Source: Gillisia xinjiangensis
GTDB lineage: Bacteria > Bacteroidota > Bacteroidia > Flavobacteriales > Flavobacteriaceae
Assembly (NCBI RefSeq): GCF_046298265.1
Contig: NZ_JBKAHK010000010.1
Location: 1-64,000 of the forward strand
Direction: 5' to 3'
Length of the DNA stretch: 64,000 nt
In this document: positions 17,610-25,378 of the stretch, one piece after another
Layout of the letters: each line of letters starts with the position of its first letter
How positions within the stretch are numbered: the stretch's first letter is position 1
The notes under the pieces: generated by a model
What the model was told of the DNA's origin: nothing
What the model saw: only the letters and a program-made list of their open reading frames with translations
The model's database searches: none
Made by a program: the position numbers and the translations under genes

Positions 17610-17682
17610 GATTTGGTAGCTCAGTTGGTAGAGCATCTCCCTTTTAAGGAGAGGGTCCTGGGTTCGAGCCCCAGCCAGATCA
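17610..17682 (+). tRNA. tRNA-Lys (TTT), copy 1
   Basis: A 73-nt cloverleaf: acceptor GATTTGG/CCAGATC (one G-U), D-arm GCTC/GAGC, anticodon stem TCTCC/GGAGA with loop CTTTTAA (anticodon TTT), T-arm CTGGG/CCCAG with TTCGAGC. CCA is not encoded. Confidence 0.97.
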
Positions 17683-17690
17683 CATAATAA

Positions 17691-17788
17691 GTTAGAATCT
17701 CGTTCGGGCGAGTCCCGATAGCTATCGGGATATCCGGTGTGAAGTATCACATCGTAATACAAAATCAAAGGAAGCCCCAGTCAGATCC
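17691..17788 (+). repeat. Structured repeat after tRNA-Lys copy 1
   Basis: Holds a CTCG/CGAG hairpin, an 18-bp perfect palindrome (17713-17730), a GTAT-AC/GT-ATAC-like hairpin, and ends in a degraded copy of the tRNA-Lys 3' end (17773-17788). Nearly the same unit recurs after copy 2. Confidence 0.75.
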
Positions 17789-17815
17789 TATAAATAAGTT
17801 CAGAAAAAAAATAAC

Positions 17816-17888
17816 GATTTGGTAGCTCAGTTGGTAGAGCATCTCCCTTTTAAGGAGAGGGTCCTGGGTTCGAGCCCCAGCCAGATCA
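17816..17888 (+). tRNA. tRNA-Lys (TTT), copy 2
   Basis: All 73 nt are identical to copy 1, 206 bp further on, so this is a tandem duplication of gene plus spacer. No separate TAnnTTTG box is seen in the spacer, so co-transcription from 17550 is likely. Confidence 0.97.
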
Positions 17889-17897
17889 CAAATTTCA

Positions 17898-18000
17898 GTT
17901 AGAATCTCGTTTGGGCGAGTCCCGATAGCTATCGGGATATCCTGAGTGAAGTATTACATAGTGATACGAAATCGAAGGAAGCCCCGGCCAGATCACAAAT
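17898..18000 (+). repeat. Structured repeat after tRNA-Lys copy 2
   Basis: Same layout as the first unit: CTCG/CGAG hairpin, 18-bp palindrome (17920-17937), GTATTAC/GTGATAC hairpin. It ends at 17981-18000 with a copy of the tRNA 3' end plus flank that matches at 19 of 20 positions. Confidence 0.75.
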
Positions 18001-18002
18001 TG

Positions 18003-18074
18003 AAATATTGATTAATCAGGTTAAAGATCTTTCCTTGATAAAGGGAAGGAATCTACGGTAAAATCAATATTTTT
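18003..18074 (+). terminator. Possible terminator of the tRNA-Lys unit
   Basis: Outer inverted repeat AAATATTGATT (18003-18013) with AATCAATATTT (18062-18072), enclosing a CTTTCC/GGGAAG hairpin and followed by T residues. It could also be a processing structure. Confidence 0.5.
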
Positions 18075-18152
18075 AAGTTCTTTAATTTCTGATTAAATTC
18101 GGAATTATTTTTTTAACAGCCTTTTGGAAATTCAATTTCTAATAGCGCATTT

Positions 18153-18236
18153 GCCCGGGTGCTGGAATTGGTAGACAGGCATGGTTGAGGGCCATGTGTC
18201 CATTAGGGCGTGCGGGTTCAAGTCCCGCTCCGGGTA
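18153..18236 (+). tRNA. tRNA-Leu (GAG)
   Basis: An 84-nt class II tRNA with long variable arm: acceptor GCCCGGG/TCCGGGT (G-U at both ends), anticodon stem CATGG/CCATG with loop TTGAGGG (anticodon GAG), T-arm GCGGG/CCCGC. CCA is not encoded. No obvious own promoter. Confidence 0.95.
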
Positions 18237-18474
18237 CTTTATTCTTTTCTTACTCCACTTTTACACGTAACTTCAAAGTAGGTTGTTTACATTCACGTAA
18301 ACTTTTGTCAAAAATTGCACTACAAAATCACCTGCATCACAACTTCTGAGATTTATAAGATATTTAAAGCTTGTTCTTTTCATTTATCCCTTCCATTTTT
18401 TGACAATAAAAAGTATTGAATATCAGCATTTTACCAATAATAAAAAGCTCCACTACCCGTATCAAACCAATGTT

Positions 18475-18486
18475 TTGTTTAAACAT
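18475..18486. promoter_or_regulatory. Operator-like palindrome, distal site
   Basis: TTGTTTAAACAT, containing the 10-bp palindrome TGTTTAAACA. A second site lies exactly 84 bp downstream, next to the regulator's start codon. The 336-bp gap 18237-18572 is AT-rich and also has related half sites (ATTAAACATT, TTGTTTAG) and a possible TAGTTTTG -7 box near 18545. Confidence 0.5.
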
Positions 18487-18558
18487 TTACTTTATAAATT
18501 AAACATTTAACATTTTAATATAATTAACAACTATTAATTTTGTTTAGTTTTGTCTATC

Positions 18559-18570
18559 TTGTTTAAACAA
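18559..18570. promoter_or_regulatory. Operator-like palindrome, proximal site
   Basis: TTGTTTAAACAA is a perfect 12-bp palindrome ending 2 bp before the regulator's ATG (18573). A bound protein here would block transcription start or early elongation, consistent with autorepression. Confidence 0.55.
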
Positions 18571-18572
18571 TT

Positions 18573-19472
18573 ATGGAACACTTAAAACAAAACTTCAGCA
18601 TTAAAGATCTTGAACATCTTAGTGGCATAAAAGCCCACACGATCAGGATTTGGGAAAAACGTTACAACATCCTTACCCCCGACCGAACCGACACCAATAT
18701 CCGGACTTACGATCTTAGCAACCTACAGAAAATATTAAATGTTACATTTTTGAATGGACACGGATATAAAATATCCAGGATCGCGAAGCTTACAAATGAG
18801 GAGGTAGGGAAAATGGTAAAAGAAGTTGCAGCCAGTTCAAGTGAGCAAAGTAGGGCGATCAATTCTTTTAAAATTGCAATGATCAATTTTGATCAGGTTC
18901 TCTTTAACCATACCTATAACAAACTTTTAGAATCCAAGAACTTCAGGGAAATTTTCCATCATATTTTCCTTCCATTGCTGGAGGAAATTGGATTGCTTTG
19001 GCAAACAGACACCATTAATCCGGTACACGAACATTTCCTGGTAGGCTTGATTAAACAGAAATTATATCTCAATATTGCGCTTTTGGAAAATGGCAGCACC
19101 TATGATAATGATGAATTGTTTGTACTTTTTTTACCGGAAAATGAAATTCATGACCTCGGAATTTTATATCTTAATTATGAATTGAATTTACATAAAAAGA
19201 AAACTATTTATTTAGGTCCCAGCATGCCAATGGCCGATATGAAATACATTTTAGAAATTCATCGAAACCCAAAATTCATCAGTTATCTTACTATTGCTCC
19301 AAAAGACCTTTCGGAATTTATTGGGGAATTTGAAAGAGAACTTTGCTTTGATAAAAAACTTGAACTGAGTTTGTTTGGTGCCAGAATTCAGGCGGCAGAT
19401 CCAATAAACCAGCAGGAAAACATCCATATCTATAAATCCATTCCTGAATTCGCCAACCAATTAACGTTATAA
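18573..19472 (+). CDS. MerR-family regulator of carotenoid genes, CarH/LitR-like B12 photoreceptor candidate
   Basis: A 299-residue three-part protein. Residues about 7-75 are a MerR winged helix (SIKDLEHLSGIKAHTIRIWEKRY). The helical middle contains W143-x9-E153-H154, the Wx9EH motif that caps adenosylcobalamin in CarH photoreceptors. The C-terminal domain has E191-x-H193-x-x-G196, S237-x-L239 and G269-A270, matching the cobalamin-binding ExHxxG...SxL...GG pattern (the last G is A). In the CarH family the dark form represses and light destroys the cofactor bond, freeing carotenoid genes. The start codon of crtI overlaps its stop by one base, so it heads the operon. B12 binding is inferred from motifs only. 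Confidence 0.85.
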   Translation: MEHLKQNFSIKDLEHLSGIKAHTIRIWEKRYNILTPDRTDTNIRTYDLSNLQKILNVTFLNGHGYKISRIAKLTNEEVGKMVKEVAASSSEQSRAINSFKIAMINFDQVLFNHTYNKLLESKNFREIFHHIFLPLLEEIGLLWQTDTINPVHEHFLVGLIKQKLYLNIALLENGSTYDNDELFVLFLPENEIHDLGILYLNYELNLHKKKTIYLGPSMPMADMKYILEIHRNPKFISYLTIAPKDLSEFIGEFERELCFDKKLELSLFGARIQAADPINQQENIHIYKSIPEFANQLTL

Positions 19473-20935
19473 TGAGTAAAAAAGTAAGCATAATTGGATC
19501 TGGATTCGCATCCCTTGCAGCATCCTGTTACCTTGCAAAGGAAGGATTTGATGTGACCATCTATGAGAAAAACGACAGTATTGGAGGCAGAGCCCGGCAA
19601 TTAATAAAGGAAGGTTTCATTTTTGATATGGGCCCATCTTGGTATTGGATGCCGGATGTTTTTGAACGCTTTTTTGGCGATTTTAATAAATCTGCTTCCG
19701 ATTATTATCATTTGGATAAACTAAATCCGGCTTACAAGGTTTTCTTCGGAAATGATGAAAACATGCTTATTGAAGATACGCTCGAAAAAATTTATGCCGC
19801 GTTTGAAAAAGAAGAGCCCGGCAGTTCTAAACAACTCAAGAAATTTGTAGCGCAGGCTCAAAGCAATTATGAAATCGCCATCAAGGATCTGGTATATCGT
19901 CCAGGAGTTTCACCATTGGAATTGGTGACCCCGGAAACTATCAAAAAGATAGGGCAATTTTTCAGTACAATTTCAAGAGATGTACGTAAAGAGTTCAAGA
20001 ATAAAAAATTAATCCAGTTATTGGAATTCCCTGTACTGTTCCTTGGAGCAAAACCCAGCGATACTCCGTCCTTCTATAGTTTTATGAATTATGCCGACTT
20101 TGGACTTGGAACCTGGCATCCCAAAGGTGGTATGTATAAAGTCATTGAAGGAATGGAATCCCTTGCAAAATCACTGGGTGTAAATATTAGAACCAACTCG
20201 GCTGTTGAAAAGATCAACGTATTCAAAAAAATGGTATCTTCTCTTACCATCGATGGGAAAGAAATTGCAACAGATATAGTTGTAAGCGGTGCAGATTATC
20301 ATCACAGTGAAACTTTACTGGATCCAAAATACAGGCAGTATTCAGAATCCTACTGGGATAAAAAAACCTTTGCACCGTCTTCGCTTTTGTTTTATATTGG
20401 ATTTGACAAAAAGCTGAAAAACATCCACCATCATAATTTGTTCTTTGATGTTGATTTTGATGCCCATGCAAAAGAAATCTATGATGAACCAAAATGGCCA
20501 GAAAAACCTTTGTTTTATGCAAATTTCACTTCAGTAACCGATCCGGGTTCGGCTCCTGAAAACTGTGAAAATGGATTTTTCCTTGTTCCAATTGCCCCGG
20601 GACTGGAAGACAATGAAAAACTTAGGGAGCACTATTTTGAACTTATAATGGACCGGTTTGAAAAACTCACAAACCAGAAGGTTCGTGAAAACATACTATT
20701 TAAAGAATCCTTTTGTGTAAATGATTTTATAAAAGATTACAACAGCTATAAAGGAAATGCGTATGGAATGGCAAACACACTTTTACAAACTGCATTTTTA
20801 AGACCCAAACTAAAAAGCAGTAAAGTGGAGGGATTATTTTTCACCGGTCAACTTACCGTGCCGGGACCAGGCGTTCCGCCTTCATTAATATCCGGTAAGT
20901 TAGTATCAGGACTCATTCAAAAAGAACAATTATGA
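19472..20935 (+). CDS. crtI: Phytoene desaturase
   Basis: FAD-dependent desaturase converting phytoene to lycopene at the membrane. It has an N-terminal dinucleotide fold VSIIGSGFASLAASCYLAKEG, then YEKNDSIGGRARQL and FDMGPSWYWMP, and the C-terminal bacterial-type signature PGPGVPPSLISGKLVSGLI. The 487 residues are normal for CrtI. Starts on the last base of the regulator's stop (TAATG) and overlaps crtB by 4 bp, so translation is probably coupled. Confidence 0.95.
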   Translation: MSKKVSIIGSGFASLAASCYLAKEGFDVTIYEKNDSIGGRARQLIKEGFIFDMGPSWYWMPDVFERFFGDFNKSASDYYHLDKLNPAYKVFFGNDENMLIEDTLEKIYAAFEKEEPGSSKQLKKFVAQAQSNYEIAIKDLVYRPGVSPLELVTPETIKKIGQFFSTISRDVRKEFKNKKLIQLLEFPVLFLGAKPSDTPSFYSFMNYADFGLGTWHPKGGMYKVIEGMESLAKSLGVNIRTNSAVEKINVFKKMVSSLTIDGKEIATDIVVSGADYHHSETLLDPKYRQYSESYWDKKTFAPSSLLFYIGFDKKLKNIHHHNLFFDVDFDAHAKEIYDEPKWPEKPLFYANFTSVTDPGSAPENCENGFFLVPIAPGLEDNEKLREHYFELIMDRFEKLTNQKVRENILFKESFCVNDFIKDYNSYKGNAYGMANTLLQTAFLRPKLKSSKVEGLFFTGQLTVPGPGVPPSLISGKLVSGLIQKEQL

Positions 20936-21771
20936 AATCAATTTTCGACACGGTTTCAAGGACCTGCAGTAAAGCAGTAACCAATGCCTACAGTACTTCA
21001 TTTTCATTAGCAACAAAAATGCTGGCACCCTCTATCCGTCAGGATATTTATAATATTTATGGATTTGTGCGTTTTGCAGATGAAATTGTAGATTCCTTTC
21101 ATGATTATGATAAAGAATTGCTTTTGGACGAATTTTCAGCCAATCTTTTCAAAGCGATCGAAATGAAAATAAGTCTTAACCCTATCCTTAATTCTTTTCA
21201 GGAAACGGTTCATAAATATGATATTGATCCCACCCTTTATAAGGCCTTTTTAAAGAGTATGAGGTTAGATTTGCATAAATCCACCTATCTCACCCAGGAG
21301 GATTATAAAGAATACATTTATGGAAGTGCAGATGTGGTTGGCCTAATGTGTCTGAAGGTTTTTGTAAACGGAAACCAAAAAAAGTATGACGAACTTCGCG
21401 AATCTGCAATGAGTTTGGGTTCTGCCTTTCAAAAAGTGAATTTCCTGAGAGATCTTAAAGAAGATTATGAGGATTTAAGCCGAAGTTATTTTCCGGATAC
21501 CAATCTGGATGCACTTGATGAAGCGAGCAAACAGAAAATAATAGCAGAGATTGAAGCCGATTTTCATTCGGGATTACAGGGAATTTCAAAATTGCCTGTC
21601 GAAGCTAAATTTGGTGTTTATACCGCTTATATTTACTATAGTAAATTGCTAAACAAACTAAAAAAAGTACCTTCGCTGGAGATAAAAAACAAACGAATTA
21701 GTGTGCCAAACTATCAAAAAGCCGGGTTACTTGCTAAATCTTATATTTCGTACAGATTAAATATTTTATAA
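20932..21771 (+). CDS. crtB: Phytoene synthase
   Basis: Condenses two geranylgeranyl-PP into phytoene. Of the two Asp-rich Mg-binding motifs, the first is FADEIVDSFHDYD (about 48-60) and the second NFLRDLKEDYEDL (about 167-180). AYSTSFSLATKML near the N-terminus is a family hallmark. 279 residues. Overlaps crtI (ATGA) and crtZ (TAATG). Confidence 0.95.
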   Translation: MKSIFDTVSRTCSKAVTNAYSTSFSLATKMLAPSIRQDIYNIYGFVRFADEIVDSFHDYDKELLLDEFSANLFKAIEMKISLNPILNSFQETVHKYDIDPTLYKAFLKSMRLDLHKSTYLTQEDYKEYIYGSADVVGLMCLKVFVNGNQKKYDELRESAMSLGSAFQKVNFLRDLKEDYEDLSRSYFPDTNLDALDEASKQKIIAEIEADFHSGLQGISKLPVEAKFGVYTAYIYYSKLLNKLKKVPSLEIKNKRISVPNYQKAGLLAKSYISYRLNIL

Positions 21772-22220
21772 TGGAAACACTACTCTGGATCGTGGTTTTT
21801 GTAGCCACATTTTTGATGATGGAAGGGATGGCGTGGTTCACCCATAAATATGTGATGCATGGGTTCTTATGGAATCTCCATGCAGATCATCATAAAAAAG
21901 ACCATAAGCACTGGTGGGAACGCAACGACTTGTTTTTCGTGTTTTACGCCGTGGTTAGCATAGGATTTTTTCTTCTATGGAGGTATGAAGACGTTTGGAT
22001 TGCATTACCAATTGGATTGGGAATTCTTGCCTATGGAATTGCCTATTTTACAGTACATGATATTTTTATACACCAACGGTTCAAGATCTTCAGAAATGCG
22101 AATAACAGGTATGCAAAGGGAGTTCGCCGGGCACATAAAATGCATCATAAACATCTTGGGAAAGGTGATGGAGAATGCTTCGGAATGCTTTGGGTTCCAT
22201 TAAAATATTTTAAAAAGTAA
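21771..22220 (+). CDS. crtZ: Beta-carotene hydroxylase
   Basis: Di-iron membrane hydroxylase adding 3-hydroxyl groups to the beta rings (beta-carotene to zeaxanthin). The histidine clusters HKYVMHG, HADHHKKDHKHWWERND, HDIFIHQRF and HKMHHKHLG are all present, between hydrophobic helices. 149 residues, normal for the fatty-acid-hydroxylase-like CrtZ of flavobacteria. Confidence 0.93.
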   Translation: METLLWIVVFVATFLMMEGMAWFTHKYVMHGFLWNLHADHHKKDHKHWWERNDLFFVFYAVVSIGFFLLWRYEDVWIALPIGLGILAYGIAYFTVHDIFIHQRFKIFRNANNRYAKGVRRAHKMHHKHLGKGDGECFGMLWVPLKYFKK

Positions 22221-22233
22221 AAAAAACCACTAC

Positions 22234-23373
22234 ATGTGGAGCAGTAATTATTATTATGTTATCGTAGGGGGCGGGTTAGCAGGCCTTCAGCTTGCATTGG
22301 AATTCAGCAGAGATTTATTTTTTAAGGGGAAATCCATTGCGATCATAGATCATAATCTAAACAATCCTGCCAATAAGACCTGGTGTTTTTGGGAACAGGG
22401 AGCAGGAAAATGGGATGACCTGGTTACTAAACACTGGGATAAGGCAAAATTTATTTCTTCCACCACAAATAAAACCCTGAATCTTTCTCCTTATACTTAT
22501 AAAATGATCCGGTCTGTTGATTTTTATTCAAAAGCCAAAAAAGAACTGGAAGCAACCGGAGATTTTCATTTTATTGAAGATGAGATCATAAATATTGATC
22601 CTGTTAAAATGAAGGCCGAAGGGCTAAAAAGAGGCTATACGGCCACACATTTTTTTGATAGCAGAATTTCTTCCGAATACCTTGACGATCCCAAATCTTC
22701 AACAATATTTCAGCATTTTAAAGGATGGGTAATTGAAACTGAAAATCCTCAATTTGACAAGTCTGTATTCACTATGATGGATTATCGGCTGAAATTCAAG
22801 AAAAGTACAAGTTTCACGTATGTTTTACCTCTTTCAGAAAATAAAGCTCTGGTAGAATTCACCTTTTTCACTCCCTTTTTAACCGAAGAGGCCGTTTATG
22901 ATAAATACCTGAAAAATTATATTGAAAATATTCTCAAGATCGAAAATTATAAGATCACAGAATCTGAAAAAGGAGTTATTCCCATGACCGATTATCCATT
23001 TCATTTGGAAAGTACCCCTGAGATCACCAAAATTGGGACCGGAGGCTCCTGGGTTAAAGGCTCTACCGGATATTCTTTTAAGCATACTGAAAAAAAGGTG
23101 GCGCAAATCATTGAGAATATTCATGCAGGCAAAAAACCTTCTAAGGATTTAATAAATAAACGTTTTAATTGGTATGATGGTATTTTTCTGAATGTGCTTC
23201 AGAAAAATAATGAATTGGGAGAGGATATCTTCAGTAAATTTTACACTAAAAATACCCCTCAGGAAATTTTTAAATACCTGGATGAAGAAACGGTATTTTC
23301 AGAAGAGCTAAAAATTATGATTTCTCTTTTTCATCTTGAATTTATAAAATCCTTTTTCAGGAAAATATTTTAA
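22234..23373 (+). CDS. crtY: Lycopene beta-cyclase
   Basis: Closes both ends of lycopene to give beta-carotene. An N-terminal dinucleotide-binding motif YYVIVGGGLAGLQLALEF is followed by NKTWCFWEQG, a conserved CrtY stretch, and FSENKALVEFTFFT/GTGGSWVKGSTGYSF later. 379 residues. It starts 13 bp after crtZ, closing the operon; the order of enzymes suffices for zeaxanthin. No ketolase, GGPP synthase or rhodopsin gene is in the window. Confidence 0.92.
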   Translation: MWSSNYYYVIVGGGLAGLQLALEFSRDLFFKGKSIAIIDHNLNNPANKTWCFWEQGAGKWDDLVTKHWDKAKFISSTTNKTLNLSPYTYKMIRSVDFYSKAKKELEATGDFHFIEDEIINIDPVKMKAEGLKRGYTATHFFDSRISSEYLDDPKSSTIFQHFKGWVIETENPQFDKSVFTMMDYRLKFKKSTSFTYVLPLSENKALVEFTFFTPFLTEEAVYDKYLKNYIENILKIENYKITESEKGVIPMTDYPFHLESTPEITKIGTGGSWVKGSTGYSFKHTEKKVAQIIENIHAGKKPSKDLINKRFNWYDGIFLNVLQKNNELGEDIFSKFYTKNTPQEIFKYLDEETVFSEELKIMISLFHLEFIKSFFRKIF

Positions 23374-23493
23374 ATTCCCATTCATCCGGAAAAAATCCAA
23401 TTGGAATTTATCAATTGGTTTTCATATGTGTTTTGTATTTTTTTATTGGTCAGATGTAATTCGCATATCTTATTCGGTGTTTGCACCTTGTTT

Positions 23494-24078
23494 CTATAAT
23501 GCTAATTTCACGCTGATTTTTTCAGCCAGAAGCTCATCGATGGTTTTTCTAACATTCTCACTGTTCCAATCTGCCGCTCCAACTTTCCTAATCACAATAT
23601 TACCGCTTTTATCGATTAAAAAGGTGGTAGGAAGTGTCTTTCCGTTTAGTGGTTCCGGTGCTTCGCTAAGCGGCCGAAAAGCAGGCAAGGTGTAATTCTT
23701 TCTATACAAAAATCCTCGAACTGTTTCATGATCTTCAGAAGAGACGAACAGAAAATCAATTTTATCACCATAATCTTCATATAGCAATTGAAAACTAGGC
23801 ATTTCTGCAATACAGGGAGGGCACCAGGTAGCCCAAAAGTTAACCAGAACCACTTTTCCTTCTAATGTCGAAAAATCCAGGCGGTCCTTATTATTCTTCT
23901 CTAAAGCCCAGTTATAATCTGCAATAGCGGTCCTGTCTTCTTCTGAAGTGACTGAAGGGCTAAAAGCAATCAGTTTATTGACAAATATCTGTATTGGTTT
24001 CCGCGTCCCCGGGATTATCATCGCAAGGATAATTACAACAATAATTATATTAAACCACTGATTTTTAAAGAGCTTCAT
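23494..24078 (-). CDS. TlpA/ResA-like thioredoxin, membrane anchored
   Basis: One N-terminal membrane helix (WFNIIIVVIILAMIIPG) followed by a periplasmic thioredoxin fold with the active site FWATWCPPCIAEMPS and the cis-Pro loop LPTTFLID. It likely reduces periplasmic disulfides, for instance in cytochrome c maturation; the partner is unknown. I start it at 24078 (MKLFKNQWF, 194 residues) because the longer frame adds 19 residues with no family resemblance. Confidence 0.87.
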   Translation of the reverse strand: MKLFKNQWFNIIIVVIILAMIIPGTRKPIQIFVNKLIAFSPSVTSEEDRTAIADYNWALEKNNKDRLDFSTLEGKVVLVNFWATWCPPCIAEMPSFQLLYEDYGDKIDFLFVSSEDHETVRGFLYRKNYTLPAFRPLSEAPEPLNGKTLPTTFLIDKSGNIVIRKVGAADWNSENVRKTIDELLAEKISVKLAL

Positions 24079-24140
24079 TATTTTACTATTAAATAGTAAA
24101 GAAAAGAAAATTACCGACAGGGCGCAAGAAAGCAAATGTT

Positions 24141-24896
24141 TTAACTCTCTTTTATACTTAGTTTTTCGGTGATTGAAAGAAGTTCCTTTTTAAGAAATTC
24201 TATGGATTCCTCCATTGTTTTAATTTTCCCATTGGCGCCATTATGATGATGAGGTACTAACACATTGCTTATTTTTCCGCAAATCATCATTATTTCCTTT
24301 ATTTCATCTTTTGAAAAAATAAGCTCTTCGCCAGCTTCAGGATTATCATTTTCAAAAATAAAAACATCCTGCTCATTAGATTTCTTAAATCTTTTGATAA
24401 GCAAGGACTCATTTGTTACAATTAAAATAAGAGAACCATCCAGGATTTGATCCCAATTATTTTGCGTTTGGGTAATTATAATATCTCCAGGAAATAGGGT
24501 AGGGATCATGCTTTCTCCTTCAGCTTCAAAAAGACGATGTTCCAGGGTAGCATTAAAACCGGGAATCCGGTACCATTCATAATCACCTGGAGAAATTTCT
24601 TTCGATAAGTTTTTTACATAGCCTGCATGTGCCTTTATTTTTACATAGGGCACAAACCCGTTGGAAGGAGATATTCGAATTAAATGCTTATCTCCCTTTA
24701 AAATATAATCTGTGGTTACTTCGTAGAGATTACTCAAACCAACTACATGTTCGGCGATAATACCATTTTGAGAGTTTTCTATTAAAGAATACGCGGCCTG
24801 AGTGATGAAAAGATTTTCTGCTACAAACTGTTGAGAATATTGTTTAGTTTTTCGTAACTGTTTCAGTCTGTTTCCTAAGTCTATCCTGTTGAGCAT
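24141..24896 (-). CDS. XRE-type repressor with S24 (LexA-like) peptidase domain
   Basis: An N-terminal helix-turn-helix (LGNRLKQLRKTKQYSQQFVAENLFITQAAYSLIEN, about 6-45) is joined to a C-terminal S24 domain with the Ser in EAEGESMIPTLFPGD and the Lys in LLIKRFKK, the autocleavage dyad of LexA/CI proteins. The final 35 residues look like a coiled coil. Target unknown; no phage genes adjoin. The start at 24896 (MLNRIDLG) is chosen because the longer frame adds 36 unrelated residues. Confidence 0.85.
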   Translation of the reverse strand: MLNRIDLGNRLKQLRKTKQYSQQFVAENLFITQAAYSLIENSQNGIIAEHVVGLSNLYEVTTDYILKGDKHLIRISPSNGFVPYVKIKAHAGYVKNLSKEISPGDYEWYRIPGFNATLEHRLFEAEGESMIPTLFPGDIIITQTQNNWDQILDGSLILIVTNESLLIKRFKKSNEQDVFIFENDNPEAGEELIFSKDEIKEIMMICGKISNVLVPHHHNGANGKIKTMEESIEFLKKELLSITEKLSIKES

Positions 24897-25211
24897 ATTG
24901 GAGTTTATTGGTGGATAATTAGCATTACAAAGGTCGGGTATATATTCAACGATTGTTTCTTTTATAATTACAAATAGTAAAAGCCTTGGTGTCAGTATAA
25001 ACAAAAGTTAACAAACTGTTAATCAAGCAGTATAATTTTCAAGAAAAGAAGTTGAAATCAATTATTTAGGTGATAAATAATCACTATATCTGGATTTTGA
25101 GGAATATTTTAAACCCATTTTGTTCCGACGGAAAATAGCCTCCAGGGGTTTACAAGGAATTCCGTTTAGCTGGAAGGTATCAAGGAATAAAACTCCGTTG
25201 TAGGAAGCAAA

Positions 25212-25326
25212 ACCTCGGGGCAAGCCCACGAGGTATGAATTGAAAATTACTTTAAAAAATCCGAGGCAAACCCGTCTGAATGATTCGGGCAGGCCAGGGG
25301 GAATTAAACCCTCAATGAGGGATTAA
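25212..25326. repeat. Cluster of palindromic intergenic repeats
   Basis: In the 482-bp gap 24897-25378 there are an ACCTCG-GGGC/GCCC-A-CGAGGT hairpin (25212-25234), a CCCG/CGGG pair (25271-25289) and a TTAA-x-CCCTC/GAGGG-x-TTAA hairpin (25303-25326). Sequence related to the first recurs at 43425-43460. It is probably a dispersed non-coding element; I see no gene here. Confidence 0.55.
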
Positions 25327-25330
25327 AAGA

Positions 25331-25356
25331 AAAACCCCCGAAATTTCGGAGGTTTT
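25331..25356 (-). terminator. Terminator of the aconitase gene
   Basis: AAAACCTCCGAAATTTCGGGGGTTTT on the minus strand, a 13-bp stem with one U-G pair, followed by T residues. Confidence 0.8.
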
Positions 25357-25378
25357 AAAATAGAATATAATTTGGTTT

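Noticed and set aside
18400..23500. Proteorhodopsin or ketolase gene with the carotenoid operon
   Set aside because: All frames were accounted for by the regulator, crtI, crtB, crtZ and crtY; no rhodopsin or CrtW-like sequence is present.
23494..24896. Prophage remnant suggested by the S24 repressor
   Set aside because: No integrase, structural or lysis genes nearby; the neighbours are a thioredoxin and aconitase.
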